Shown here: piece after piece, positions 16,746-25,142 of the stretch
Layout: the number at the start of each line of letters is the position of its first letter
Position numbering within the stretch: the first letter of the stretch is position 1
NCBI GenBank assembly: GCA_937967375.1
Contig: CALCJF010000060.1
Span: 1 to 64,000, forward strand
Origin: an uncultured Leucobacter sp.
GTDB lineage: Bacteria; Actinomycetota; Actinomycetes; Actinomycetales; Microbacteriaceae
Direction: 5' to 3'
DNA length: 64,000 nt
Notes under the pieces: generated by a model
What the model was told of the DNA's origin: nothing
What the model saw: the letters and a program-made list of their open reading frames with translations, nothing else
Databases searched by the model: none
Program-made: the position numbers and the translations under genes

Positions 16746-18254
16746 TCAGTGGCGTAGCTCGAGCTCAATCGTTCCGCTCGCCACATCGGCCGTGCGCACC
16801 AGAACCGTGACCCGGTCACCAGCTTGAGGCGGTGCGACGCCGGCTGCGACGTCGAGCTGGGCAGTGACCGGGGGCTCGTCGAGCTGCACCCGTGCGCTCG
16901 ATGCCGTGACCTCGAGCACGGTTGCCGAGAGGCTCGCGCCGACGAGATCACGCAGCAACGCAGCCTCCACGCGGTCGATCGCCGCCGCGTTCAGTCTGCC
17001 CGCGAGCGAAGACGAAGCGCGCATGATGGACGGCAGTTCTGCCAAGCTGCTCGTGGCCCACTCCGGAACAGGTGACTCGCTGCACAGAGCCTCGCACACA
17101 ACGAGACCCCAGCGATCGACCAGGCGCCTGAGCGGTGCCGTGACGTGCGCGTACGGCGCCGCGATCGCGGCCTGATCGGGCGAGGCAGGCGCGGCGATAA
17201 GCGCACCCTGCGCGTCGGGCACACCGAATACGGTGTAGCCGGCCCCGCGAAAAAGCCGCGCGGCTGCGTGCAGCACCGCGGCGCTGCGAGGCTCGTCGCG
17301 AGGTAGGTTGCGCAGAAACTCGCCGTAGCTCACCGCCGCGCTCCAGGGCATGCCGAGGGCTGCGGTCGCGGTGCGAAACTCATCGATCGCAGCTGCATCG
17401 GGAAGCGGCATCGTGCGCAGAATGCCGATGCCGCCATCGAGCATCATGCGAGCGGCCGCCATGCCGGTGAGCAGCGAGAGCTGCGCATTCCAGTCTTCGA
17501 CGGCGAGCGGAGTCTCGCGCACCAGGCGGTAGCCGTGTTCGTCGCGCACCACCTCTTCGTCGGCCATGTTCAGACTCGCGCCGCCGCGCAGGCGCTCTTG
17601 CTCGATGCGCAGCAGACCGAACTCGCGCAGCAGGGCAAGCTGTTCGCCGCCGGGCTCGCCCCGATCGCGCCCGATGCCAGCGCCGCTGTCGACGGCATGC
17701 TGCGCGCTTTCGTAGTCGAGCCGCTGCCTCGAGCGAATCATCGCGCGCTCAACGCGGGCTGGCGAAACTTTAGCGCCCTCGAACGCCGCGGCTCCCGTGA
17801 CATCAACCGGGATCGTCCACACGTACGCGCCGCGATCCTTTTCGGGGAGCAGCGAAGCGCGATCCTCGCTCAGCGCCGGAGGATGCAACGGCACTCGCCC
17901 GTCGGGCAGGTAGACGGTCTGCCCTCGCCTTCGCGCTTCGATATCAACGGCTCCGAGCGGAAGCACGAACGCCGGCAGGTCTGCGATCGCGTAGCGCAGC
18001 ACGAAGCCGCCGCCGTCGGCGCGTTCGATGTGGAATGCCTGGTCGAGATCTCTGGAGCCCAGGGGATCGAGGGTGACGAACGGCACCCGGCTCAGGTCGA
18101 GCGACGGCAGGGAAGGGGCGGCAGCATCGGCCTCCCGGGTCACCGCGTCGGGAAAGCCTTCGGGCACGTCGTTCTTTTCGCGCAGTGCGGCCAGGGCCGC
18201 CTCGAGTGCGCCGTGGTGCCTCGGGGCAGCGAGGTGGGCGCGTCTGGCTGGCAT
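16746..18254 (-). CDS. RNB-domain ribonuclease (RNase II/R family)
   Basis: 3'-to-5' exoribonuclease domain protein of 502 residues. The catalytic metal-binding motif TLDPLGSRDLDQAFHIE (about 60-76) gives the aspartates of the RNB active site. The rest of the RNB fold is recognisable (YAIADLPAFV, ASLNMADEEVV, AHVTAPLRRLVDRW). It lacks the N-terminal cold-shock domains of RNase R and ends in a small OB-like domain (SASVLEV to ELELRH region), the compact form frequent in Actinobacteria. It starts 7 bp after the alcohol dehydrogenase stop with no clear Shine-Dalgarno site, suggesting translational coupling. Confidence 0.88.
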   Translation of the reverse strand: MPARRAHLAAPRHHGALEAALAALREKNDVPEGFPDAVTREADAAAPSLPSLDLSRVPFVTLDPLGSRDLDQAFHIERADGGGFVLRYAIADLPAFVLPLGAVDIEARRRGQTVYLPDGRVPLHPPALSEDRASLLPEKDRGAYVWTIPVDVTGAAAFEGAKVSPARVERAMIRSRQRLDYESAQHAVDSGAGIGRDRGEPGGEQLALLREFGLLRIEQERLRGGASLNMADEEVVRDEHGYRLVRETPLAVEDWNAQLSLLTGMAAARMMLDGGIGILRTMPLPDAAAIDEFRTATAALGMPWSAAVSYGEFLRNLPRDEPRSAAVLHAAARLFRGAGYTVFGVPDAQGALIAAPASPDQAAIAAPYAHVTAPLRRLVDRWGLVVCEALCSESPVPEWATSSLAELPSIMRASSSLAGRLNAAAIDRVEAALLRDLVGASLSATVLEVTASSARVQLDEPPVTAQLDVAAGVAPPQAGDRVTVLVRTADVASGTIELELRH

Positions 18255-18261
18255 CGCTGGC

Positions 18262-19308
18262 TCAGGCCCCGAGTGTCGACGCGTCGATCACGAAGCGGTA
18301 GCGCACGTCTGACGCGAGCACCCGATCCCAGGCCTCGTTGATCTGCCCGGCATCGATGACCTCGACGTCTGCCGCGATGCCGTGCTCGGCGCAGAAATCG
18401 AGCATCTCTTGCGTCTCGGCTATGCCCCCGATCTGCGAGCCCGCGAAGCTGCGGCGGCCGCCGATCAACGAACCGACGCGCAGGCTCATCGGCTCGGGCG
18501 GCGCCCCCACGTTGACGAGAGCGCCGTCGACCGCGAGCAAACGCAGGTACGCGTCGACATCGATCGGAGCGCTGATCGTGTTGATGATGAGGTCGAGGCT
18601 TTTCTGCAGCTTCTTGAAGGTTTCGGGATCGCTCGTCGCGTAGTAGTGGTCGGCGCCGAGGCGCACGCCATCGTCGCGCTTCTTCAGCGACTGCGACAGC
18701 ACCGTGACCTCGGCGCCCATCGCCTTCGCCAGCTTGACCGCCATGTGCCCGAGCCCGCCGAGCCCGACCACACCGACTCGCTTGCCGGGCCCGGCGCCCC
18801 AGCGCCTGAGCGGCGAGAAGGTCGTGATGCCAGCGCACAGCAACGGCGCGGCAGCCGCAAACGGAATCGACTCTGGCACCCGCAGCACGAAGCCTTCGTC
18901 GACCACGATCTCGCTCGAGTACCCGCCCTGGGTGACGGTGCCGTCGCGATCAATCGATCCGTAGGTGCCGACGCAGCCCTGCGCGCAGAACTGTTCGTCG
19001 CCCGCGGCGCAGTTCTCGCACTCGCCGCATGAGTTCACCATGCAACCGACGCCTACGCGATCCCCGATCCGATGCTTCGTGACGTTCGCACCGATCTCGG
19101 CGACAGTGCCGACGATCTCGTGCCCCACCGCGAGCGGATAGTGCTGTGGCCCCCAATCGCCACGCACGGTGTGAATGTCTGAGTGGCAGATGCCCGACCA
19201 GCGAATCTCGATGCGCACGTCGTGCGGCCCGACCTCGCGTCGCTCAATCGTTCCCGGGCTGAGGGGATCGGTGGAGTTCTGGGCGAGATAGGCGGCAACG
19301 GTGCGCAT
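18262..19308 (-). CDS. Zinc-dependent NAD(P) alcohol dehydrogenase (YahK/CAD type)
   Basis: Medium-chain dehydrogenase of 348 residues that interconverts alcohols and aldehydes. Catalytic zinc ligands are C41 in SGICHSDIH and H63-E64 in VGHEIVG. Structural zinc cysteines are C94, C97, C100 and C108. The Rossmann motif is VGVVGLGGLGHMAVKLAKAMG. The GICHSDIH pattern and length fit the cinnamyl-alcohol/YahK-like subgroup, which reduces many aldehydes with NADPH. Start at 19308 has AAGGAG 6 bp upstream. Upstream of, and probably co-transcribed with, the RNB gene; no functional link between them is evident. Confidence 0.92.
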   Translation of the reverse strand: MRTVAAYLAQNSTDPLSPGTIERREVGPHDVRIEIRWSGICHSDIHTVRGDWGPQHYPLAVGHEIVGTVAEIGANVTKHRIGDRVGVGCMVNSCGECENCAAGDEQFCAQGCVGTYGSIDRDGTVTQGGYSSEIVVDEGFVLRVPESIPFAAAAPLLCAGITTFSPLRRWGAGPGKRVGVVGLGGLGHMAVKLAKAMGAEVTVLSQSLKKRDDGVRLGADHYYATSDPETFKKLQKSLDLIINTISAPIDVDAYLRLLAVDGALVNVGAPPEPMSLRVGSLIGGRRSFAGSQIGGIAETQEMLDFCAEHGIAADVEVIDAGQINEAWDRVLASDVRYRFVIDASTLGA

Positions 19309-19346
19309 CGTTTCTCCTTCGGTCGAGTGGGATCCTGCTCTCTACA

Positions 19347-19408
19347 CTAGGGTGCGTTGATTTCGTCTGTGCACCGGAGCGCGTGCAGACTAAATCAACG
19401 TGCCCTAG
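19347..19408. repeat. Long intergenic hairpin, CTAGGG..GTTGATTT arms
   Basis: Arms 19347-19374 and 19383-19408 pair with 23 matches and a two-base bulge around an 8-base loop. It lies between the 3' end of the dihydrofolate-reductase-like gene and the promoter of the alcohol dehydrogenase, both read leftward. Probably a terminator for the former; the sequence differs from the TGGGCA family. Confidence 0.8.
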
Positions 19409-19424
19409 GCCGCGGCGGCAAAGA

Positions 19425-20057
19425 TTACGCTTCGACGGTGCCGGTCTCGGGCTCGCCCGGAAGCGGTGCGTAGCGCAGCAGTGTCGCCCCGGAGGCTCCG
19501 GTCAGCGGAGGTTCGATGAGACGCAGTCGAGACGGCATGGCGCCCGCGGGGAACACCTTTGCCCCTTCGCCGAGCACGACCGGGTAGACCCAGAGATGCA
19601 ACTCGTCGTAGAGCTGTTCGGCGAACAGGGCCTGCACGAAATCGAGGCTGCCCCACACGTGCGTCTCGCGGTGGCGCGCGCGGATCGTGGTGATCTCGGC
19701 TGCGAGGTCGTCGCCGACGCGAGTACTATCTCGCCAAGGCAAATCGAGCGACTGGTTGCGGGTGGCCACGTATTTCGGGATGGCCTCGTAGCGCTCGCCG
19801 ACGGGATTGTCGGTGTGCAGCGGCCAGTAGCTCGAGAAGATGTCGTAAGTGCGGCGACCGAGCAGCAGCGCCTCGACGCGCGTGAGCCCGCTCATGATCT
19901 CGCCGCCGACGACCTCGTCTTCGAAGGGTGCCTGCCAGCCGCCGAAGCGAAACCCTCCGCTGGTGTCTTCGTCGCGCCCGCCCGGCGCCTGAGCGACTCC
20001 ATCGAGTGTGGTGAAGAGATTGATGACGATGCGACCTGTGGCTTCGATGCCGTTCAT
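19425..20057 (-). CDS. Dihydrofolate reductase / RibD C-terminal domain protein
   Basis: 210 residues, single RibD_C-like reductase domain (IVINLFTTLDGVAQAPGG at the N terminus; LLLGRRTYDIFSSYWP; HVWGSLDFVQALF; YDELHLWVYPVVLGEGAKVF). Members bind NADPH; most are uncharacterised and are not true folate enzymes. ATG 20057 is preceded by AAGGAG. Divergent from a MarR regulator with a strong palindrome in between, so probably repressed by it together with the efflux pump. Confidence 0.85.
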   Translation of the reverse strand: MNGIEATGRIVINLFTTLDGVAQAPGGRDEDTSGGFRFGGWQAPFEDEVVGGEIMSGLTRVEALLLGRRTYDIFSSYWPLHTDNPVGERYEAIPKYVATRNQSLDLPWRDSTRVGDDLAAEITTIRARHRETHVWGSLDFVQALFAEQLYDELHLWVYPVVLGEGAKVFPAGAMPSRLRLIEPPLTGASGATLLRYAPLPGEPETGTVEA

Positions 20058-20161
20058 GGGTGCTCCTTCTTCGGTAACAATCCCATGCTCGCAAGCCGCG
20101 TCGGTCTTGTCGAGGGGTTGCTGTGGCGTCATTCGCCGAGCACTCAGTCGATCGAACATGG

Positions 20162-20184
20162 ATTACATAGACAAGCTATGTAAT
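20162..20184. promoter_or_regulatory. MarR-type operator
   Basis: Perfect 9-bp inverted repeat ATTACATAG-acaag-CTATGTAAT in the 145-bp divergent gap, 18 bp upstream of the MarR start. Size and symmetry are typical of MarR sites, and its position would let one site control both the DHFR-like gene and the marR-MFS unit. Confidence 0.75.
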
Positions 20185-20202
20185 TTCGGCTAACCTAAAT
20201 GG

Positions 20203-20655
20203 GTGAGCGAAGAGAAAGCAGCCGGCGTGGCCGGCGAAGAGCTTGAGCGTCGCGCAGTTGAGCTCGTGCGATCGTCTGCGCGCTTCACACGCACGGTTGG
20301 CCGGGTGCCGGGAGTCGTGTACTCCTCCGTCGCCTGGCGAGTGCTCGCGGACCTCGAACTGCAGGGCCCGACCAGGGTGAGCGAACTCGCGCAGCAGCAG
20401 CGCGTCGCGCAGCCGACCATGACCTCGCTCGTGCACCGTCTCGAGGGCGAAGCCTGGGTCGAGCGCCAACCAGACCCGAGCGACGGCAGGGCTGCGCTCG
20501 TCGCGCTCACGGAGGCCGGCGCGGTTGCGCTGCAGGGGTTTCGGCGAGCGGCAGCCGAGAGGATCGTGCCCCTGCTTGCGCATCTGAGCGCAGAAGATCA
20601 GGCGATCCTCGATCGAGCATCTGAGCTGATGCAGCAGCTCAGCGACCTCGACTGA
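20203..20655 (+). CDS. MarR-family transcriptional regulator
   Basis: 150-residue winged-helix repressor with GTG start. The DNA-binding region reads GPTRVSELAQQQRVAQPTMT then SLVHRLEGEAWVERQPDPSDGRA (beta-wing), the typical MarR pattern. It is followed 43 bp later by an MFS exporter and is divergent from a reductase-like gene. Such regulators sense phenolic or drug-like ligands. The palindrome at 20162 is its likely target. Confidence 0.9.
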   Translation: MSEEKAAGVAGEELERRAVELVRSSARFTRTVGRVPGVVYSSVAWRVLADLELQGPTRVSELAQQQRVAQPTMTSLVHRLEGEAWVERQPDPSDGRAALVALTEAGAVALQGFRRAAAERIVPLLAHLSAEDQAILDRASELMQQLSDLD

Positions 20656-20698
20656 ACGCGACCACAGACACAGCAAAACCCGCACCCGAAGAACAGGA

Positions 20699-22048
20699 AT
20701 GATCACGAGCACTCAGGCCGTTTCGAAGCCCAACCCCGCATCGCAAGTGGGGTCGCACCGCACAGGCGGCGACAAGCCGCCGTCGATTCTGCGGCAACCG
20801 ACGGCGGTGTGGGCGATCGCGTTCGCCTGCGCCATCTCGTTCATGGGCATCGGCCTAGTCGATCCGATCTTGCCCGCGATCAGCCACGAGCTCGGCGCAA
20901 CGGCCAGCCAGACGATGCTGCTGTTCACCAGCTACCTGTTCATCACGGGTGTCGCGATGTTCTTCACGAGTTGGGTCTCGGGGCGCATCGGCGTGCGATG
21001 GACGCTCGTGCTCGGCCTCGTGCTGATCGTCGTCTTCGCGGGCCTCGCCGGGGCGTCGGGGACCGTCGCCGAGATCATCGGCTTCCGGGCCGGGTGGGGC
21101 CTTGGCAATGCGCTGTTCATCTCGACGGCGCTCGCCGCCATTGTGGGCGCCGCGTCGGGGGGTGCGCGCCAGGCGATCGTGCTCTACGAGGCCGCGCTCG
21201 GGGTGGGCATGGCGGTTGGCCCGCTCGTCGGGGGTGCCCTCGGCTCGGTGTCGTGGCGCGGTCCATTCTTCGGCACCGCGGTGTTGATGGCGATCGCCCT
21301 GCTCGCGATTCTCGTGCTGTTGCGCGCTCCGAAGCAGACCGCTTCCGAGCGAGAGGCGGCAAGAGCGCAGCGACCCTCGATTCTCGCGAGCTTCAAGGCG
21401 CTCGGCAACCCGGCGCTGCTCACCCTCGCGATGGTCGCCGTGTTCTACAACTTCGGCTTCTTTGTGCTGCTCGCCTACAGCCCCTATCCGATGGAGGCAG
21501 CGGCGCTCGCGTCGGGCGTAGCTGCGTTCGGCGCGCACGAGCTCGGCCTCGTCTTCTTCGGGTGGGGTCTCGCGCTCGCGATCACCTCGGTGCTCGTTGC
21601 ACCCGTGCTCACCCGCCGGTTCGGGCTGCGGCCGGTGCTGTTCACCATGCTGGCGGGCCTCGCGATCTGCCTCGGCTTGCTCGCCCTGTTCGTCGACTCG
21701 CTCCGGGGCCTCATCACGGTCGTGGTCGTGAGCGGCCTGTTGCTCGGCGTGATGAACACGGCGCTCACCGAGGCGGTGATGGAGGCCACCGACCTGCCGC
21801 GCAACGTCGCCTCATCGACCTACTCTGCGGTCAGGTTTATTGGCGGAGCCATCGCGCCGGCCGTCGCGGGCCCGCTCGCCGCGAGCTTCGGTGCGCCGGC
21901 GCCCTACTGGTTCGGGGCGGCGTCGATCGCGGTCTCGATTCTCGTGCTCGCGCTCTTCGGCAGCCGGCTGCACCGCGTCGGCAGCGTTCCGCACGAAACC
22001 GTCGAGAGTGAGGGCGAGGCCGCGGCGATCACCGCGGGCGATGCGTGA
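20699..22048 (+). CDS. MFS transporter, multidrug efflux type
   Basis: 449 residues with about 12 predicted membrane segments starting at AIAFACAISFMGIGLVDP (about 39-56). Motif A appears as SGRIGVRWTLV after helix 2, and the proton-antiport motif C-like GVGMAVGPLVGGALG lies in helix 5, which marks drug/H+ antiporters. Hydrophilic loop of about 30 residues in the middle. It follows marR in one transcription unit, so substrate-induced efflux is the likely role; the substrate is unknown. Confidence 0.88.
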   Translation: MITSTQAVSKPNPASQVGSHRTGGDKPPSILRQPTAVWAIAFACAISFMGIGLVDPILPAISHELGATASQTMLLFTSYLFITGVAMFFTSWVSGRIGVRWTLVLGLVLIVVFAGLAGASGTVAEIIGFRAGWGLGNALFISTALAAIVGAASGGARQAIVLYEAALGVGMAVGPLVGGALGSVSWRGPFFGTAVLMAIALLAILVLLRAPKQTASEREAARAQRPSILASFKALGNPALLTLAMVAVFYNFGFFVLLAYSPYPMEAAALASGVAAFGAHELGLVFFGWGLALAITSVLVAPVLTRRFGLRPVLFTMLAGLAICLGLLALFVDSLRGLITVVVVSGLLLGVMNTALTEAVMEATDLPRNVASSTYSAVRFIGGAIAPAVAGPLAASFGAPAPYWFGAASIAVSILVLALFGSRLHRVGSVPHETVESEGEAAAITAGDA

Positions 22049-22155
22049 TCGTGCAGAGAATTCTCGGTGAACTCGCTCGCGCGTTGCGCTCGCATGCGTC
22101 AGAATGATCAAGCCCCCGGTTCGGGTGTGAGAACTCTAAGAAAGGAGCCTCGAAG

Positions 22156-22464
22156 ATGAGCGCCCTGGATGACATCAAGAAGTACGTCTCGAACCCTGAC
22201 GAGGCGGTGATTGCCTCGATGGAGAAGACGTATGCGCTCGCGCTTTCGAACGCAGACGCGCGCCAGGTCTCGTTCAGCGACCCCGCCGAGCTGAAGACCG
22301 TTCGCGAAAGTTTCGTGAAGGGCAAGCTCGGAGTCGCCGACTCAGATGCCGATATCGACGCCGCCATCAAGTCGGTGGGTGAGCGCGTGCCCGGCCACAA
22401 GCAGCGCCTCACGGTGTATTACCTGCTTGCAGATCACTACGGCAAGCTTGGCGTGTTCGCCTAG
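22156..22464 (+). CDS. DUF2853 family protein
   Basis: Small soluble protein of 102 residues that matches the DUF2853 family by pattern (DDIKKYVSNPDEAVIASMEKTYA at the start, a helical middle, and PGHKQRLTVYYLLADHYGKL near the end). Function is not known. A strong AAAGGAG site precedes ATG 22156 and a textbook terminator follows at 22501, so it is a monocistronic, well-translated gene. Confidence 0.85.
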   Translation: MSALDDIKKYVSNPDEAVIASMEKTYALALSNADARQVSFSDPAELKTVRESFVKGKLGVADSDADIDAAIKSVGERVPGHKQRLTVYYLLADHYGKLGVFA

Positions 22465-22500
22465 TTCTTGACGGTTCCCGTCGATTTTTAGCAAGGATCA

Positions 22501-22533
22501 GCGGGGGTGGCGCGATGCGCCACCCCCGCTTTT
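22501..22533. terminator. Intrinsic terminator, bidirectional
   Basis: Perfect 13-bp stem GCGGGGGTGGCGC / GCGCCACCCCCGC with a GAT loop and a TTTT tail, between the convergent DUF2853 and FMN-reductase genes. Confidence 0.92.
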
Positions 22534-22540
22534 GCGTTGA

Positions 22541-23239
22541 CTACTTACCCCCGGCTGCCAGTTTCATCAGGTCGCTGTCGAAGTCGATCGCGGTCTCGGC
22601 GCCGCCCGCGCTGCCGAAGCTGTGCTGGTAGCTGCCCCAGGCATTGCCGCGCAGTTGCTCGCGCAGACCCGAGCGCATCAGCAGCACCAGTTCATTCGCG
22701 GCGCGGCCGATCCTCGACCCCAACCCCTTCTCCTGCCAGTCCTCGGGAGCCGCGTAGACCGCGGTCGGTGCGGTGAGCGTGCGCAGGTAGGCGAACGAGG
22801 CGCGAAGCTGATCGTCGATCACGAGTGAGTGGCGGGCGCTGCCGCCGGTGCCCGCGAGCACGACCGGAGTGCCGATCAGCAGATCGGTGTCGAGAATCTG
22901 AAAGAACTGAGTGAACAGCCCGCTTGCGCCAGCCTGATACACCGGCGTGCTCGCAATGAGCCCGTCGGCGTCGCGCATCAGATCGAGCGCGCGCTGCAGC
23001 TCGGGTGAGATGTGCTGGCTGATGATCGCGTTCGTGATGTCAGTCGCGAGCCCGCGCAGATCGATCTGGCGCAGCTCGATGTCGAGGCCATGCTCGGCCC
23101 CGGCGGTGACGGTGCGGTCGGCGATGCGGTCGGCGAGCATCTGGGTCGACGACGGGTCGCTCGTGCCTGCGTTGACAGATACGAGCTGTAGCGTGCGGGG
23201 TGCGGCCTCGGCCTGTGCGGTGGTGGGATTCTCAGACAT
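22541..23239 (-). CDS. NADPH-dependent FMN reductase, CE1759-type
   Basis: Flavodoxin-fold reductase (232 residues) supplying reduced FMN to the partner LLM monooxygenase. Visible: LVSVNAGTSDPSSTQMLADRI (phosphate-binding P-loop of the fold), GLIASTPVYQAGASGLFTQFFQ and PVVLAGTGGSARHS. The family pairs with CE1758-type LLM enzymes in Actinobacteria; here a MarR gene lies between the two, all on the same strand. The oxidised substrate of the pair is unknown. Confidence 0.87.
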   Translation of the reverse strand: MSENPTTAQAEAAPRTLQLVSVNAGTSDPSSTQMLADRIADRTVTAGAEHGLDIELRQIDLRGLATDITNAIISQHISPELQRALDLMRDADGLIASTPVYQAGASGLFTQFFQILDTDLLIGTPVVLAGTGGSARHSLVIDDQLRASFAYLRTLTAPTAVYAAPEDWQEKGLGSRIGRAANELVLLMRSGLREQLRGNAWGSYQHSFGSAGGAETAIDFDSDLMKLAAGGK

Positions 23240-23248
23240 ATCTGGCTC

Positions 23249-23704
23249 TTATTCTTCGTGTGCGTGGGAAAGTTCGGTGGGGGAGAGCAGCTTCGTCACG
23301 AGCCGCTTCAGCTCGCGTTGCTCGTCGGGGGTAAGCGCGCGCAGTTCGCGTTCTACGCTTCGGGCATGGGATCGGCCAACGGTCTGCTGCAGCCGCCCCC
23401 CTTCGGTGGTGAGTGCGACGCGCACCGCCCGCCCGTCGGTTTGGTCACTATTGCGAGCGACCAAACCGCGGGCCTCGAGTCGATCGACGAGGCGGGAGAG
23501 GGCGGGTTGGCTGAGCAGTACGCCCTGCTGCAGTTCACCCAAGCGGGCCGGAGCCTCGCACTTTGCGAGCGTGTAGAGCACGTCGTACTCGCGCATGCTC
23601 AGGCCGTTCTCGCGCCAGACCGGCTCTTCGGCGAAGCGGCGCATGATTACCGCGTGTGCGGTCATCACTGCCTCCCACGCCTCATTCGCTTCGCGAACGC
23701 TCAC
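23249..23704 (-). CDS. MarR-family transcriptional regulator
   Basis: 151 residues with the MarR winged helix: LGELQQGVLLSQPALSRLVD then RLEARGLVARNSDQTDGRAV. I chose the GTG at 23704, with GAGGGG 8 bp upstream and outside the preceding gene; the open frame continues to 23806 but would overlap the LLM gene. It sits between the LLM monooxygenase and the FMN reductase and most likely autoregulates the trio through the palindromic region upstream of the LLM gene. Confidence 0.85.
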   Translation of the reverse strand: MSVREANEAWEAVMTAHAVIMRRFAEEPVWRENGLSMREYDVLYTLAKCEAPARLGELQQGVLLSQPALSRLVDRLEARGLVARNSDQTDGRAVRVALTTEGGRLQQTVGRSHARSVERELRALTPDEQRELKRLVTKLLSPTELSHAHEE

Positions 23705-23735
23705 GGTCTCTGCCCCTCTCTTGTGCTTCACGGGC

Positions 23736-24917
23736 TCAGAGCCCGAAAGCACTGCCCTTCTTCGCTGGCGAATCCTGGTACGGCGACCCGCCGGTGACGT
23801 TGTCACCGCGGTTCGCGTTCGGGCGCGGCTGGCGCGGATCCTCGTCGCCGTACTTCGCCTTGACGCGCGACGCGTGCGACGGGGTGTCGGGCGTCTCGGG
23901 GTCGCGGCGTGCGGCGAGCTCCTTGCGCAGCACGGGCACGACCTCTTCGCCGAGCAGGTCGAGCTGGTTCAGCACGGTCTTCAGAGGCAGGCCCGCGTGA
24001 TCGACCAGGAAGAGCTGGCGCTGGTAGTCGCCGAACTCGTCGTGGAAGCTGAGGGTCTTGTCGATGACCTCTTGCGGGCTGCCGACCGTGAGCGGGGTCT
24101 GGTCGACGAAATCCTCCATGCGGGGGCCGCCGCCGTAGACGGGAGCCTCGTTGAAGTACGGGCGAAACTCGTTCCACGCGTCCTGCGACTTCTTCGCGAT
24201 GTAGGTCTGGCCACCGAGGCCGACGATCGCCTGCTTCTTGTCGCCGTGGTAGTGCTCGAAGCGCTGGCGGTAGAACTCGACGAGGCGCTTGTAGTGCCCT
24301 TTCGGCCAGAAGATGTGGTTTGCGAAGAAGCCGTCGCCGTAGAACGCCGCCTGCTCGGCGATCTCGGGGGTGCGAATGGAGCCGTGCCACACGAACGGTG
24401 CGACATCGTCGAGCGGGCGCGGCGTCGAGGTGAAGCCCTGCAGCGGGGTGCGGAAGTTGCCTTCGAAGTCGACTACGTCTTCGGTCCAGAGGCGGTGCAG
24501 CAGGTTGTAGTTCTCGAGCGCCATCGGCAGGCTCGAGCGAATGTCTTTGCCGAACCACGGGTAGACGGGGGCCGTGTTACCGCGGCCGAGCATCAGGTCC
24601 ATGCGACCCTTGGCGAGGTGCTGCAGCATGGCGTACTCCTCGGCGATGCGCACGGGGTCGTTCGTCGTGATGAGGGTGGTAGAGGTGCTCACCTTGAGCG
24701 TCTTTGTCTGCGCGGCGATGAAGGCGAGCAGGGTCGTCGGGCTCGATGAGAAGAACGGCGGGTTGTGGTGCTCGCCGACCGCGAAGACGTCGAGTCCGAC
24801 CTCTTCGGCCTTCTTCGCGATCTGCACGGTGGCGTCGATGCGCTCGGCCTCGCTTGGCGTGTAGCCGGTGGTGGGATCACGGGTGATGTCGCTGACCGTG
24901 AAGACGCCGAATTCCAT
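23736..24917 (-). CDS. LLM-class flavin-dependent monooxygenase, CE1758-type
   Basis: Luciferase-like (beta/alpha)8 oxidoreductase, 393 residues. It uses reduced FMN from the neighbouring reductase and O2. Visible: EFGVFTVSDITRD at the start, GLDVFAVGEHHNPPFFSSSP, ISTSTTL-like VSTSTTLITTNDPVRIAEEYA, and GRMDLMLGRGNTAPVYPWFG. A low-complexity, charged tail of about 50 residues (from VKAKYGDED) follows the domain. AAGGAG precedes ATG 24917. First gene of the LLM-MarR-reductase group. Confidence 0.9.
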   Translation of the reverse strand: MEFGVFTVSDITRDPTTGYTPSEAERIDATVQIAKKAEEVGLDVFAVGEHHNPPFFSSSPTTLLAFIAAQTKTLKVSTSTTLITTNDPVRIAEEYAMLQHLAKGRMDLMLGRGNTAPVYPWFGKDIRSSLPMALENYNLLHRLWTEDVVDFEGNFRTPLQGFTSTPRPLDDVAPFVWHGSIRTPEIAEQAAFYGDGFFANHIFWPKGHYKRLVEFYRQRFEHYHGDKKQAIVGLGGQTYIAKKSQDAWNEFRPYFNEAPVYGGGPRMEDFVDQTPLTVGSPQEVIDKTLSFHDEFGDYQRQLFLVDHAGLPLKTVLNQLDLLGEEVVPVLRKELAARRDPETPDTPSHASRVKAKYGDEDPRQPRPNANRGDNVTGGSPYQDSPAKKGSAFGL

Positions 24918-24956
24918 GATTGCTCCTTGATTGTGAGGGCGATCCTCGCCTCTCGA

Positions 24957-24979
24957 TTGTATGCGTATGCATGTATCAA
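24957..24979. promoter_or_regulatory. Candidate operator upstream of the LLM gene
   Basis: ATGC-gtat-GCAT inverted repeat (24961-24972) flanked by TTG on the left and CAA on the right. Located about 40 bp upstream of the LLM start codon; a plausible MarR site. Confidence 0.4.
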
Positions 24980-25036
24980 CGCGACTCGGCGAGATCTATT
25001 CCCGGCGATATCGAATTTTCTTTGCCCACCTCTTTT

Positions 25037-25059
25037 CGTTATTGGAAATTCCAATAACG
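25037..25059. promoter_or_regulatory. Perfect 23-bp palindrome upstream of the YhgE operon
   Basis: Arms CGTTATTGGAA and TTCCAATAACG flank a single central A. It lies in the AT-rich 225-bp divergent gap between the LLM group and the ATPase-YhgE unit, about 85 bp before the latter. Looks like a dimeric regulator site; the protein is unknown. Confidence 0.65.
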
Positions 25060-25103
25060 AAGGAGCGCGGGTTGGGCTTGACGATCTGTGGAAATGATTC
25101 TAA

Positions 25104-25117
25104 ACTGACTGGTCAGT
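25104..25117. promoter_or_regulatory. TetR-type operator
   Basis: ACTGAC-tg-GTCAGT, 26 bp before the start of the ATPase-YhgE unit. TetR/AcrR regulators commonly bind sites of this form. The TetR gene at 28119, third in the locus, is the natural candidate. Confidence 0.6.
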
Positions 25118-25142
25118 ACAAAAAGTTACGAAAAGGATCAGC

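Noticed and set aside
20809..22011. 400-residue frame in another phase of the MFS gene
   Set aside because: Arg/Gly-rich overlap of a well-supported membrane protein in the correct frame.
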